64,000 nucleotides of DNA from Candidatus Buchananbacteria bacterium. GTDB taxonomy: Bacteria; Patescibacteriota; Patescibacteriia; 2-01-FULL-39-33. The notes beneath the pieces are model-generated. The model had not been told where the DNA came from. It worked only from the letters and a program-made list of their open reading frames with translations, and did not search any database. The DNA lies in NCBI GenBank assembly GCA_903859075.1, contig CAIOLF010000024.1, forward strand, positions 7,174 through 71,173, given 5' to 3'. Both the position numbers and the translations under genes were made by a program. Positions 23,823 through 33,338 of the stretch are shown here, piece by piece. The number at the start of each line of letters is the position of its first letter. Position 1 is the first letter of the stretch.

Positions 23823-25739
23823 TTATTTCTTTACTTCTTCGTACTGCCCATCAATCGGCCCTTGCTGACCGGCTTGCTGCTGTTCTCCAGCGCCCGCGGA
23901 ACCGCCAGCGGACTTGTCCGCCGGAGCTTCAGCGGAGGCGGACTGATACATAGCCGCACCGACTTTCTGGATCGCTTCGGACAGCGTGTCATAATTGCGC
24001 TTGATAAGATCTTTGTCCTCGCCATCTTTGGCTTTTTTAAGATCTTCCACCTTATCCATTATATCTTTTCTGGTGCCGGCGTCAACTTTATCTCCGGCAT
24101 CTTTGAGCGTTTTTTCCGTGGTAAAAATCAGGCTCTCCGCTTGATTTTTAAGATCGATGATTTCTTTTCTATTCTTATCTTCCTCGGCATGGGCGGCGGC
24201 ATCATTTTTCATCCGCTCAATTTCATCCTTGGATAAGCCGGTTGATGCGGTGATTGTGATGTGCTGTTCGCGACTGGTGGCCTTATCTTTGGCTTTGACA
24301 TTTAAAATGCCGTTGGCATCAATATCAAAAGTCACTTCAATCTGCGGGACGCCGCGCGGAGCCGGCGGAATACCATCTAGCATGAATTTACCCAGCGTCT
24401 TGTTGTCAGCCGCCATTGGTCGTTCGCCTTGCAAAACATGGATTTCCACACCTGGCTGATTATCGGCCGCGGTAGAAAATACCTGGCTGTGAGAGGTCGG
24501 GATGGTAGTATTGCGCTCAATCAGCGGGGTCATGACTCCGCCCAAGGTCTCAATACCCAAAGTCAGCGGGGTAACATCTAAAAGCAACACATCTTTGACA
24601 TCGCCTTGCAAAACCCCGGCCTGAACGGCGGCGCCGAGCGCCACTACTTCATCGGGATTGACGCTGATATTCGGCTTTTTGCCAAAAAATTCCTCTACCT
24701 TCTTTTGCACCAAAGGCATGCGGGTCATGCCGCCGACTAAAACTATTTCTTCAACATCTTTGGGCGACATGCCGGCATCTGACAAAGCTTTGCGTACCGG
24801 CTCAAAAGTTTTCTCTACGAATTCCATCACTAAGCTCTCTAATTGAGCTCGAGTAACTCTCATATTCAAATGCTTGGGCGAGCTATCGGCTCCCATCGTG
24901 ATAAATGGCTGATTAATCTCGGTTTCCATCTGGGTGGAGAGCTCTATCTTGGCTTTTTCGGCCGCTTCTTTGACGCGCTGCAGAGCGGTGATATCCTTGG
25001 AGAGATCAACGCCTTCCTGCTTCTTGAATTCATCCAAAATCCAGTTCATTATTTTGAGGTCAAAATCATCGCCGCCCAAATGCGTATCGCCATTGGTTGA
25101 TTTCACTTCCACGGTGTCAGCGGCAACATCCAGCACGGAGACGTCAAAAGTACCGCCGCCCAAATCGTAAACCACTATCTGCTGGCCGGCTTTCTTCTCA
25201 AAACCATAAGCCAAAGCGGCCGCGGTCGGCTCATTGATAATGCGCTTGACGGTGAGTCCAGCGATTTCTCCGGCATCTTTGGTCGCTTGTCTCTGAGCGT
25301 CATTAAAATACGCCGGCACGGTAATTACCGCTTCGGTGATTTTTTCACCCAGTTTGGCCTCGGCGTCTTCCTTGAGCTTGGTCAGTACCATGGCGGAGAT
25401 TTCCTGCGGGCTGTAATCCTTGCCGCCCATGACTATTTTTACTCCAGTGCCGGATTTTTTGATTTCAAACGGCATCAGCTTGATATCGCGCTGCACTTCC
25501 GGATCATCCCAGGCGCGCCCGATAAGGCGCTTGATGGAAAAAAGCGTATTGGCGGGATTGGTAACGGCTTGGCGCTTGGCAGAGATTCCGACTAAGCGCT
25601 CGTTAGTTTTGGTGACCGCCACGATTGACGGGGTGGTGCGAGCTCCCTCCTTATTCTCTAATACTTTCGGCTGGCCGCCTTCAATGATGGCCAGGCAGGA
25701 ATTGGTGGTTCCTAAATCGATTCCTAAAATTTTCGGCAT
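23823..25739 (-). CDS. dnaK: Chaperone DnaK (Hsp70)
   Basis: The 638-residue protein has the Hsp70 motifs [38 protein letters not shown] and the linker [19 protein letters not shown], followed by the substrate-binding domain and helical lid. The C-terminal about 40 residues are Ala/Gly/Gln-rich ([20 protein letters not shown]). It is the last gene of hrcA-grpE-dnaK, controlled by the CIRCE site at 27076-27102. Confidence 0.98.
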   Translation of the reverse strand: MPKILGIDLGTTNSCLAIIEGGQPKVLENKEGARTTPSIVAVTKTNERLVGISAKRQAVTNPANTLFSIKRLIGRAWDDPEVQRDIKLMPFEIKKSGTGVKIVMGGKDYSPQEISAMVLTKLKEDAEAKLGEKITEAVITVPAYFNDAQRQATKDAGEIAGLTVKRIINEPTAAALAYGFEKKAGQQIVVYDLGGGTFDVSVLDVAADTVEVKSTNGDTHLGGDDFDLKIMNWILDEFKKQEGVDLSKDITALQRVKEAAEKAKIELSTQMETEINQPFITMGADSSPKHLNMRVTRAQLESLVMEFVEKTFEPVRKALSDAGMSPKDVEEIVLVGGMTRMPLVQKKVEEFFGKKPNISVNPDEVVALGAAVQAGVLQGDVKDVLLLDVTPLTLGIETLGGVMTPLIERNTTIPTSHSQVFSTAADNQPGVEIHVLQGERPMAADNKTLGKFMLDGIPPAPRGVPQIEVTFDIDANGILNVKAKDKATSREQHITITASTGLSKDEIERMKNDAAAHAEEDKNRKEIIDLKNQAESLIFTTEKTLKDAGDKVDAGTRKDIMDKVEDLKKAKDGEDKDLIKRNYDTLSEAIQKVGAAMYQSASAEAPADKSAGGSAGAGEQQQAGQQGPIDGQYEEVKK

Positions 25740-25754
25740 AGTATTTTTTTAATT

Positions 25755-25841
25755 AAGAATTATGAATTATGAATTAAAAATTAAGAACTATGAATGAATT
25801 ATTAATTAAGAAAACATCTTAATTCATAATTCATAATTCTT
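25755..25841. repeat. 23-bp perfect inverted repeat between grpE and dnaK
   Basis: Left arm 25755-25777 and right arm 25819-25841 are perfect complements built of the word AATTATG/CATAATT. It would form a long hairpin in the mRNA inside the heat-shock operon, where it could affect mRNA processing or the relative level of DnaK. Confidence 0.75.
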
Positions 25842-25843
25842 CA

Positions 25844-26320
25844 TTACTTAGCTACTTTCACTTTCGCCGGGACCAACACTTTGCCATCCACCAGATAGCC
25901 CGGCTGGACTTCTTCAAAAACCAAATCGGCGTCAAAGCCGTCCTTTTGTTCATGCGAGAGCGCCTCATGCAGATTATGATCAAATTTCTCGCCCACGGTA
26001 TGAATTTCTTCAATATTATATTTTTTCAAAAACTCTTGGAATAATTTCTGGATCTGAATAACGCCGACCACCCAGGGTTCCTGGCGGCTCGCCTCGGGGA
26101 TATGGCTCAGGGCCAGTTTGAAATGGCTGTAAATCGGCAAGAGCTCCGCCAGAGTACCGGCACTCACAAATTCCATCATTTCCTGGGCCTGTTTTTCCTG
26201 TTCTTTCTTGAGATTGGAATAATCGGCCCGAGCGCGCTGCCACCCTGCCAAATGCTCTTGCGCCTTTTGTTCCGAGAGCGCTAATTCTTCCTGTAATTGT
26301 TCAATGGTCTTATCTTCCAT
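25844..26320 (-). CDS. grpE: Nucleotide exchange factor GrpE
   Basis: The 158-residue protein has an N-terminal helix (EQLQEELALSEQKAQEHLAGWQ split over a coiled coil), RADYSNLKKEQEKQ, and the beta-domain with NLHEALSHEQKDGFDADLVFEEVQPGYLVDGKVLVPAKVKVAK, the GrpE signature. It releases ADP from DnaK. It lies 16 bp after hrcA. Confidence 0.96.
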   Translation of the reverse strand: MEDKTIEQLQEELALSEQKAQEHLAGWQRARADYSNLKKEQEKQAQEMMEFVSAGTLAELLPIYSHFKLALSHIPEASRQEPWVVGVIQIQKLFQEFLKKYNIEEIHTVGEKFDHNLHEALSHEQKDGFDADLVFEEVQPGYLVDGKVLVPAKVKVAK

Positions 26321-26336
26321 AAAAATGTCTAGGTTA

Positions 26337-27035
26337 TTATTTTAATCCGCTGATTATCTCCTGCACTAATTTCAGCAGTCCCAAATTCCTGCGGTAATCC
26401 ATGCGGTTCGGCCCCAGAATTCCAATCAACCCAGAAATGCCGGCCTGATCATATTTGACGAGTATCACCGAAGACATCTCTCCAAAAGGATTGTCCTGAC
26501 CCAAAAGTATCTTAGCTTCATCTTTAATCTCATAAAAAATTTTGCCCATGACGTCATCCAGATGATCAATAATTTCTGACATGGAAAAAACCAGCTGGGG
26601 CTGGGCAAATTCCGGCTGCTTGAATAAATTGGCGATGCCGGTGTAGTAAATATTGCTGGCCGCGAAACCGATTAGAATTGTGTTGTCAGAAATTTCCGCC
26701 AGCGCCTTGGCGAGCGTCTTAATGCCAATTTCATCAACCGGCAGTCCTGGCGCCAGCTGCTCCAGCTGTTTTCGATCACGCTCGGAAATCTTGCCTTCGC
26801 CGATAAATTTGTCAATATAACGGCGATAGCCGAGAGCGGTAGGTATCCGACCGGCCGAGGTATGCGGCTGGAAAATCAAGCCCTCTTCTTCCAGTTCGGC
26901 CATCTCATTTCTAATAGTTGCCGAGCTCAGCTCCGGCAGATATTTTTCAACTACCAGGGATGAACCGACGGGATTGGCGCTTTCTATGTATTCCTCAACG
27001 ATTATCTTTAATAAATTGTCTTTTCTTGATTCCAT
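26337..27035 (-). CDS. hrcA: Heat-inducible transcription repressor HrcA, short form
   Basis: The 232-residue protein has the N-terminal winged helix (LSSATIRNEMAELEEEGLIFQPHTSAGRIPT) and the C-terminal dimerisation end (GISGLIGILGPNRMDYRRNLGLL). Usual HrcA proteins are about 340 residues, so the central inserted domain is largely missing. It binds CIRCE, which lies 41 bp before its start codon. It is first in hrcA-grpE-dnaK. Confidence 0.95.
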   Translation of the reverse strand: MESRKDNLLKIIVEEYIESANPVGSSLVVEKYLPELSSATIRNEMAELEEEGLIFQPHTSAGRIPTALGYRRYIDKFIGEGKISERDRKQLEQLAPGLPVDEIGIKTLAKALAEISDNTILIGFAASNIYYTGIANLFKQPEFAQPQLVFSMSEIIDHLDDVMGKIFYEIKDEAKILLGQDNPFGEMSSVILVKYDQAGISGLIGILGPNRMDYRRNLGLLKLVQEIISGLK

Positions 27036-27075
27036 AAGCCCCCATATTTTGCCCGATTATCGGGCCTTTTTAGAA

Positions 27076-27102
27076 TTAGCACTCACGTTGCTAGAGTGCT
27101 AA
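27076..27102 (-). promoter_or_regulatory. CIRCE operator (HrcA binding site)
   Basis: Perfect consensus TTAGCACTC-N9-GAGTGCTAA just upstream of hrcA. It overlaps the expected transcription start of the promoter at 27107-27135, so HrcA would block the heat-shock operon including itself. Confidence 0.97.
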
Positions 27103-27106
27103 GTTA

Positions 27107-27135
27107 AATATAATGCATCTGAAAGAGCTTGTCAA
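27107..27135 (-). promoter_or_regulatory. Promoter of hrcA-grpE-dnaK
   Basis: Minus strand TTGACA, a 17-bp spacer and TATATT, immediately upstream of CIRCE. A GCCCGA/TCGGGC hairpin follows in the 5' leader at about 27051-27065. Confidence 0.75.
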
Positions 27136-27258
27136 GCTTTATCAATTATGAATTATGAATTAAAAAAAATAGCAAAACAAAAACCCCAATTAATTTCGGG
27201 GCTTTTATTTCAATTTTATATAAATTATTAATCTTAATTCTTAATTCGTAATTCGTAA

Positions 27259-28095
27259 TTAATCGCCTGGCTTCATGATGTTACTATCATCAAAAGCATT
27301 AAGCTCCGGCCTGACTTCTATGCTGTCAATGCCGGGCAGGCGATAATTCCAGTCCACCTCGATCTGCCTGGCCTCCCCCGCTCTGAATTGTTTAACATCT
27401 ATGTAATTAATCGAAACCAATTCGCCAGCGCTATAGAGAAATACCTGCGCCCCCACGTTCCAAAAACCGAAAGCGGAATTATTAGTCATTTTAAAAACCA
27501 CCCGATTAGGCTCGCCCGCCGCGGCGTTACCAGCATAAAGCTTCTCGTCAGAAACTTCAAAGCGTAACCGACTATTAATGGTCGATTCCACCTTCTCTAC
27601 CCGCTTCCAATATTGATTGATAATCTCCAGCTTAGAGGCGCTGACCTCGTGCCCCAAATCCATTAGATATTTCTCCTCACCGGGCATGGCAAAGCTATGC
27701 CTATAAGAACCCTCCTTATCGCCATCGCTGAAACGATAATCAAAAGTCACCAGCCAATCATTGTTGGGATTTTTTGTCAGCGCCAAAAAATCATAACGTC
27801 CATTGTCCTCGGAAAATGATCGGGAATCAGAAATGATTAATTCTTGGGGACGCCGGCTATTTAGCAATTCCAAATAGGGGCTGCCGGTAAACAGCAGCCG
27901 GCCGACGCGATACTGATCAAAATTGTAATTGGCGATAAAATCAGCCGTCTGCCAGCCAAATAATAACCATAGTAAAACGGCCGCCACGATCAAAAAAATC
28001 GTCGTGTAGCGCCTGATTTTCAGCTTATGGGAAATATACCAATAACTCAGCTTGAGCTGCTTATCGGTAAGATTGTGAGTCGGTGCTTCCACCAT
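27259..28095 (-). CDS. Single-pass membrane hypothetical protein
   Basis: The 278-residue protein has a cytoplasmic N-terminus of about 30 residues, one strong transmembrane helix (about 32-50, IFLIVAAVLLWLLFGW) and an extracytoplasmic, beta-rich domain with FKMTNNSAFGFWNVGAQVFLYSAG and VEVDWNYRLPG-like strands reminiscent of an Ig-like or CARDB fold. No family name can be given; it resembles hypothetical proteins common in CPR genomes. It is the only gene between the heat-shock operon and the DGR. Confidence 0.65.
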   Translation of the reverse strand: MVEAPTHNLTDKQLKLSYWYISHKLKIRRYTTIFLIVAAVLLWLLFGWQTADFIANYNFDQYRVGRLLFTGSPYLELLNSRRPQELIISDSRSFSEDNGRYDFLALTKNPNNDWLVTFDYRFSDGDKEGSYRHSFAMPGEEKYLMDLGHEVSASKLEIINQYWKRVEKVESTINSRLRFEVSDEKLYAGNAAAGEPNRVVFKMTNNSAFGFWNVGAQVFLYSAGELVSINYIDVKQFRAGEARQIEVDWNYRLPGIDSIEVRPELNAFDDSNIMKPGD

Positions 28096-28126
28096 ATGGC
28101 TGTATTATAGCATAAAAACTATAATA

Positions 28127-28717
28127 TTATAATACCGAAATTACTTTTTTAATCTTGTATCCTTGGCAATGCTGGAGCAGCCCCAGATATGATTGTCGGC
28201 TTTGCTTCAATTTTTCAGCGCCAAGTAATCCAGATTCGGTTAGCAAGCGTTTTTCTTTCAACTTTTTTAGCATCCTTCTTTTGGTCTTGGTCCGTAAAAC
28301 GCGATGATCAAAAAAATTAATCATGCCTAAAAAATCAACGCCCGAAGATAGTGTCTTAATAAAAATCTTGTCCGGATGTAAGGCTAATTTAAGTTTGTTT
28401 GACAAATAATCGCCTATCAGCGGAATTAAATTTTCCAAATATACTTTGTCGTCAAAAAATATTACAAAATCGTCGGCATAACGGATATAATGCTTTATTT
28501 TTAACTCATGTTTGATAAATTGATCAAATTTATTCAGATAAATATTGACCAGCAATTGCGAGGTAAGGTTGCCGAGCGGCAGGCCATGCGCCTTTGTATT
28601 TTCCCCCTCCCCTTTATAAGGGGAGGGTTGGGGAGGGGTAATTTCCGAATTATCATTACCCCCTCTGGCTCCCCGTTTGAAAGGGGGAGAAAAAAACACC
28701 TGCCGCAAAACTATCAA
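28127..28717 (-). CDS. DGR reverse transcriptase, C-terminal part (frame-broken)
   Basis: From about residue 45 this frame encodes the rest of a group II-intron-like/DGR reverse transcriptase: GLPLGNLTSQLLVNIYLN (the [LI]GxxxSQ form of motif 4 that marks DGR enzymes), YIRYADDFVIF (catalytic YADD), LHPDKIFIKTL and GVDFLGM. The first about 40 residues (PPFKRGARGGNDNS and TPPQPSPYKGEGE) are translation of the inserted 87-bp palindromic element. It completes the N-terminal part at 28656-29255; removing one T from a T7 run in the coding strand (near 28695) would join both in one frame. Confidence 0.88.
   Translation of the reverse strand: MIVLRQVFFSPPFKRGARGGNDNSEITPPQPSPYKGEGENTKAHGLPLGNLTSQLLVNIYLNKFDQFIKHELKIKHYIRYADDFVIFFDDKVYLENLIPLIGDYLSNKLKLALHPDKIFIKTLSSGVDFLGMINFFDHRVLRTKTKRRMLKKLKEKRLLTESGLLGAEKLKQSRQSYLGLLQHCQGYKIKKVISVL
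28603..28689. mobile_element. 87-bp palindromic MITE-like element inserted in the reverse transcriptase gene
   Basis: The segment begins CCCCCTCCCCTTTATAAGGG and ends CCCCGTTTGAAAGGGGGAG, so each end is itself a short hairpin and the two ends are inverted copies. A related element occurs at 60626-60722. It sits exactly between the IDSFAAG end of the RT N-terminal part and GLPLGN, where DGR RTs have only a few residues. Its length is a multiple of three and it is open in the frame of the C-terminal half. Confidence 0.8.
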
Positions 28718-29255
28718 TCACCTCATCCAATAAACCTAAAATTCTCTTATTGGGAATATATTCAGCTAAAATATTTTTTAATATTCGATGGTCGATACTG
28801 GCAAAAAATTTCCTGATATCGCCTTTCAAAATCCAGCAAGTATGGGTATTATTTTTACTAACCGCATAGGCGAATTTCTGGAATCTGACTAGGGCTTTAT
28901 GCGTCCCTTTCCCTAGCCGGCAAGAATAGGAATCGCTGATGAAAATGCGATCGAAGAAAGGATACAAAATCCGATAAATGGCATGATGGACTAATCTGTC
29001 CCTGACGCCGGCTTTATGGATGTTTCGGGGTTTGGGATCGCAGATGTTAAAGGCCTGATAGCCGCCATGGCGATAATTGCCAGTTGCCGGATCAGAGTGC
29101 AATGCGATAAGATTATTCATGAGGCGCGATTGGAACTGCTGGACGTCTGATTTATTTCTTTTGCCTTTGATAAATTCTCGCCAGGCGGATAATAAATTTT
29201 CTAAACTAATAATATCTTCAAACGTATGGCTCAATTGGATTTTGTTCCGGTTCAT
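28656..29255 (-). CDS. DGR reverse transcriptase, N-terminal part (frame-broken)
   Basis: The ATG at 29255 (MNRNKIQLSHTFEDI) is preferred over an in-frame TTG/GTG further up, because family homology begins there. Motifs: NIHKAGVRDRLVHHAIYRIL (RT1), DSYSCRLGKGTHKAL (RT2) and CWILKGDIRKFFASIDHRIL (RT3, first catalytic Asp). The frame ends 20 residues into the palindromic element, before motif 4. In DGRs the RT copies the template-repeat RNA with errors at adenines. Whether a functional enzyme is made here depends on the frame break. Confidence 0.88.
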   Translation of the reverse strand: MNRNKIQLSHTFEDIISLENLLSAWREFIKGKRNKSDVQQFQSRLMNNLIALHSDPATGNYRHGGYQAFNICDPKPRNIHKAGVRDRLVHHAIYRILYPFFDRIFISDSYSCRLGKGTHKALVRFQKFAYAVSKNNTHTCWILKGDIRKFFASIDHRILKNILAEYIPNKRILGLLDEVIDSFAAGVFFSPFQTGSQRG

Positions 29256-29652
29256 AATGATAAAATAAATTCTACCCCCCCCCTCGTCCACGAATTTATT
29301 CATTTTTAATAAAGCCGTTGCCGCGTACAAATCGTGGCATGAGTGGCTGAAAAACTTTCCCAAACACTCGCGCTATGCTCTGGGCTCGCGGGCCGACCAG
29401 ATATTTCTTGATCTGCTGGAACTGCTGTTTACGGCCGGCTATCTGCCTAAAAATAAAAAACTGGAGCCGGCAATAAAATCCATCGGCAAAATAGATCTGT
29501 TGAAATTTTATCTGCGCTTATGCTGGGAAATGAAACTTCTAAGCGACAATAAATTCCAAATTCTGGGTGTAAAAATGGAGGAAATCGGCCGGCTGTCGTG
29601 GGCCTGGAAAAATAATTTAGAAAAAACATCCTCGCCGGAAGCGAAGATGTAA
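29226..29652 (+). pseudogene. avd: Avd-like four-helix-bundle accessory gene of the DGR, opposite strand, start or frame disturbed
   Basis: From 29302 the plus strand is open for 116 codons to TAA at 29650-29652 and reads as an Avd/S23-type four-helix bundle: AYKSWHEWLKNFPKHSRYALG, LDLLELLFTAGYLPKNKKLE, IDLLKFYLRLCWEMKLLSD, MEEIGRLSWAWKN. No ATG, GTG or TTG precedes it in frame (only ATT at 29269 and 29302). In another frame, an ATG at 29226 leads to PPLVHEFIHF, a fitting Avd N-terminus; deleting one T from the T5 run at about 29303-29307 would join them. Avd binds the DGR RT. RT and Avd genes are divergent with overlapping 5' ends, an unusual layout. Confidence 0.7.
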
Positions 29653-29667
29653 AGCAAAAAACCGCTG

Positions 29668-29790
29668 GCGGACAACCGCGAAACGCCAGTTGTCGTTGAA
29701 GTCATTCTCAATCCTGTTGAGGTTCAGGTTGCGCTTCTGATCATTCCTGTTCAGATACGCGAAGTTGCGATTGCCATCGGGATGAAGCCG
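29668..29790 (-). repeat. DGR template repeat (TR)
   Basis: This 123-bp segment matches the variable repeat at 30048-30170 without gaps, with 24 differences. In 23 of them the TR has A on the minus (coding) strand; the exception is T to G at 29757. Read in the VR frame, the TR is rich in AAC/AAT codons (NRNFAYLNRNDQ, NLNLNRIENDFNDNW), as in known TRs. The two copies are identical for 22 bp at the 3' end (TGGCGTTTCGCGGTTGTCCGC core), the likely initiation-of-homology end. It lies between the target gene and the RT gene. Confidence 0.95.
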
Positions 29791-29796
29791 ATTATA

Positions 29797-29882
29797 CGCC
29801 CGATACCGTCAGGAACACCGCCGATTGAATGCTCTCTCGGCTGAATCTTGCTTGGGATCTTTAAATCCGCCAGTATCGGGCG
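29797..29882. repeat. 10-bp inverted repeat bordering the template repeat
   Basis: CGCCCGATAC at 29797-29806 and GTATCGGGCG at 29873-29882 flank 66 nt just 5' of the TR in minus-strand sense. They could form a stem in the TR RNA. The rest of 29791-29965 shows no gene. Confidence 0.5.
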
Positions 29883-29965
29883 CCAAGCAGTTTTTTGTTT
29901 TTTTAGGTATTCCCGAGCCGTAGCCGGGGAAATATTAACCTACTTTCATTATAGATAAATATGTT

Positions 29966-30006
29966 AAAAAGAAAAAGGCCTGCCCGACAGAAATCGTCAG
30001 ACAGGC
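29966..30006 (-). terminator. Terminator after the DGR target gene
   Basis: Read on the minus strand, GCCTGTCTGAC pairs with GTCGGGCAGGC using two G-U pairs, followed by CCTTTTTCTTTTT. It separates the target gene transcript from the TR. Confidence 0.75.
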
Positions 30007-30007
30007 G

Positions 30008-30033
30008 CAAGGGGTCAAACTTCAAGGGGTCAA
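30008..30033. repeat. Two direct copies of an 11-bp word at the target gene stop codon
   Basis: CAAGGGGTCAA occurs at 30008-30018 and 30023-30033; the second overlaps the stop codon of the variable protein. Confidence 0.7.
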
Positions 30034-30731
30034 GGAGCCACCTGCTCGCGGACAACCGCGAAACGCCAGCCGTCGCGGAAGCCATCCCCAACCCTGCCGA
30101 GGTGCAGGTAGCGCCTCCGACCACCCCCGTCCAGATCCGCGAAGTCGCGAGAGCCACCGGGATGAAGCCGGATACTTCCGAGCGCGGCAATCGGAAACTT
30201 CCGTTGCAAGTCGCGCTGCGTCGCTCCCAAAGCCAGCAACTCCTCGATACGCGCGAAGCGGTACCGATAGCCGGCTTTTTGCTCGGCCAGCCACTGGTTG
30301 ACCGCTTCCAATTCGGCGATGACCGCATCGCCATTGTTGAAATAGCGGTCAAAGTGGAGCAGTTCCACTTTTACGGCCGTCTTGCCGATTCCCTTGACGG
30401 GAAAATGCTCAGCCGTGATTTCGGGATGAACGGAGTCATACCCACCGGCAGAGATCATTTGCCCCAGGTCTTGGCTGAAGTCAACCACAACAGCCCAGGT
30501 CGACTCGAAGTATTTGGAGACGACTTCAGCGGCCTGTCGCGCTTCCGCGACAATCATTTCGGCGATCTTACGGAGTGTCTCCTCGCCTTTGGCGCTTGCC
30601 AAATAGCAGATGCACTCTCCGACATTACCGCCTACCTCCTTGATAAACTTCACGAGAGCGATAATGACCTGCTCGATCATGCCCATCAGTGACACGATCA
30701 ACTCCGGTTTTTCCGATGTTCCTTTGGCCAT
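30030..30731 (-). CDS. DGR variable (target) protein with C-type-lectin-like C-terminal domain
   Basis: The ATG at 30731 is chosen over an in-frame codon at 30812 because AAGGAGG lies 6 bp upstream. The 233-residue protein has an amphipathic N-terminal region (IVSLMGMIEQVIIALVKFI), a middle domain seen in CPR DGR targets (AGGYDSVHPEITAEHFP, RFARIEELLALGATQRDLQ) and a C-terminal variable domain starting at FPIAALGSI and ending DGWRFAVVR, like the ligand-binding C-type lectin fold of other DGR targets. The VR encodes about 41 residues of this end, with 21 codons differing from the TR. No signal peptide is seen. The ligand is unknown. Confidence 0.88.
   Translation of the reverse strand: MAKGTSEKPELIVSLMGMIEQVIIALVKFIKEVGGNVGECICYLASAKGEETLRKIAEMIVAEARQAAEVVSKYFESTWAVVVDFSQDLGQMISAGGYDSVHPEITAEHFPVKGIGKTAVKVELLHFDRYFNNGDAVIAELEAVNQWLAEQKAGYRYRFARIEELLALGATQRDLQRKFPIAALGSIRLHPGGSRDFADLDGGGRRRYLHLGRVGDGFRDGWRFAVVREQVAP
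30048..30170 (-). repeat. DGR variable repeat (VR)
   Basis: This 123-bp copy of the template repeat (29668-29790) lies at the 3' end of the target gene. Most substituted positions now carry G on the coding strand, with a few C and T, so the present allele is Gly/Arg/Asp-rich (DLDGGGRRRYLHLGRVGDGF). Confidence 0.95.
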
Positions 30732-30813
30732 GGTAGGCCTCCTTTCGATTTTCGGCTCGCCCCTCATTCCGGACCAATTCCAGAACCCCAGACTCGCCAA
30801 ATGTACCGCCATA

Positions 30814-30842
30814 TTTATAGCATATTATTTATATTTTGTCAA
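30814..30842 (-). promoter_or_regulatory. Promoter of the DGR target gene
   Basis: Minus strand consensus TTGACA, a 17-bp spacer and TATAAA, about 80 bp before the ATG. Confidence 0.75.
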
Positions 30843-30891
30843 TAATTTTGAAACATTTTCAAATTGACAAATATTTTATTTAAATTTGAAT

Positions 30892-30926
30892 AAAAAAAAT
30901 AAAAGGGCAGGCACAAGGCACTGCCC
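30892..30926 (-). terminator. Minus-strand terminator-like hairpin upstream of gyrB
   Basis: GGGCAG/CTGCCC stem (30905-30910 with 30921-30926); on the minus strand it is followed by TTTTATTTTTTTT. No minus-strand gene ends here, so it may block antisense transcription coming from gyrB into the DGR promoter. Confidence 0.5.
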
Positions 30927-30991
30927 CCTACAATATGCAATACTAATTAATAAACCTAATAAAAAGTCCTCAAAATATCCCTAAAAAATAA

Positions 30992-31020
30992 TTGCCACGA
31001 CTTCTTTTTTTTGCTATAAT
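30992..31020 (+). promoter_or_regulatory. Promoter of gyrB
   Basis: TTGCCA at 30992-30997, a 17-bp spacer and a perfect TATAAT at 31015-31020. Confidence 0.65.
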
Positions 31021-31052
31021 TACCTTGTTAAACTAGCTAAAATAACCCCTAA

Positions 31053-33212
<2,160 letters not shown>

Positions 33213-33272
33213 AAAGAAATTAAGAAATTAGGAAATTAAAAAATTTAGGGCTTAATTATTTTTACACAAAAA

Positions 33273-33296
33273 AAGTCCCGAATTAATTCGGGACTT
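33273..33296. terminator. Bidirectional terminator between gyrB and greA
   Basis: A 24-bp perfect palindrome (AAGTCCCGAATT and its complement) with A and T runs on both sides, between convergent genes. Confidence 0.8.
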
Positions 33297-33338
33297 CTTT
33301 TGTTATTTCCTTAATCTCTGAATTTCTTAGTTTCTTAA

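Noticed and set aside
29903..30692. Overlapping frames on both strands across the DGR target gene
   Set aside because: They are shadows; the frame 30030-30731 has promoter, ribosome site, family-like domains and the TR match in the right frame.
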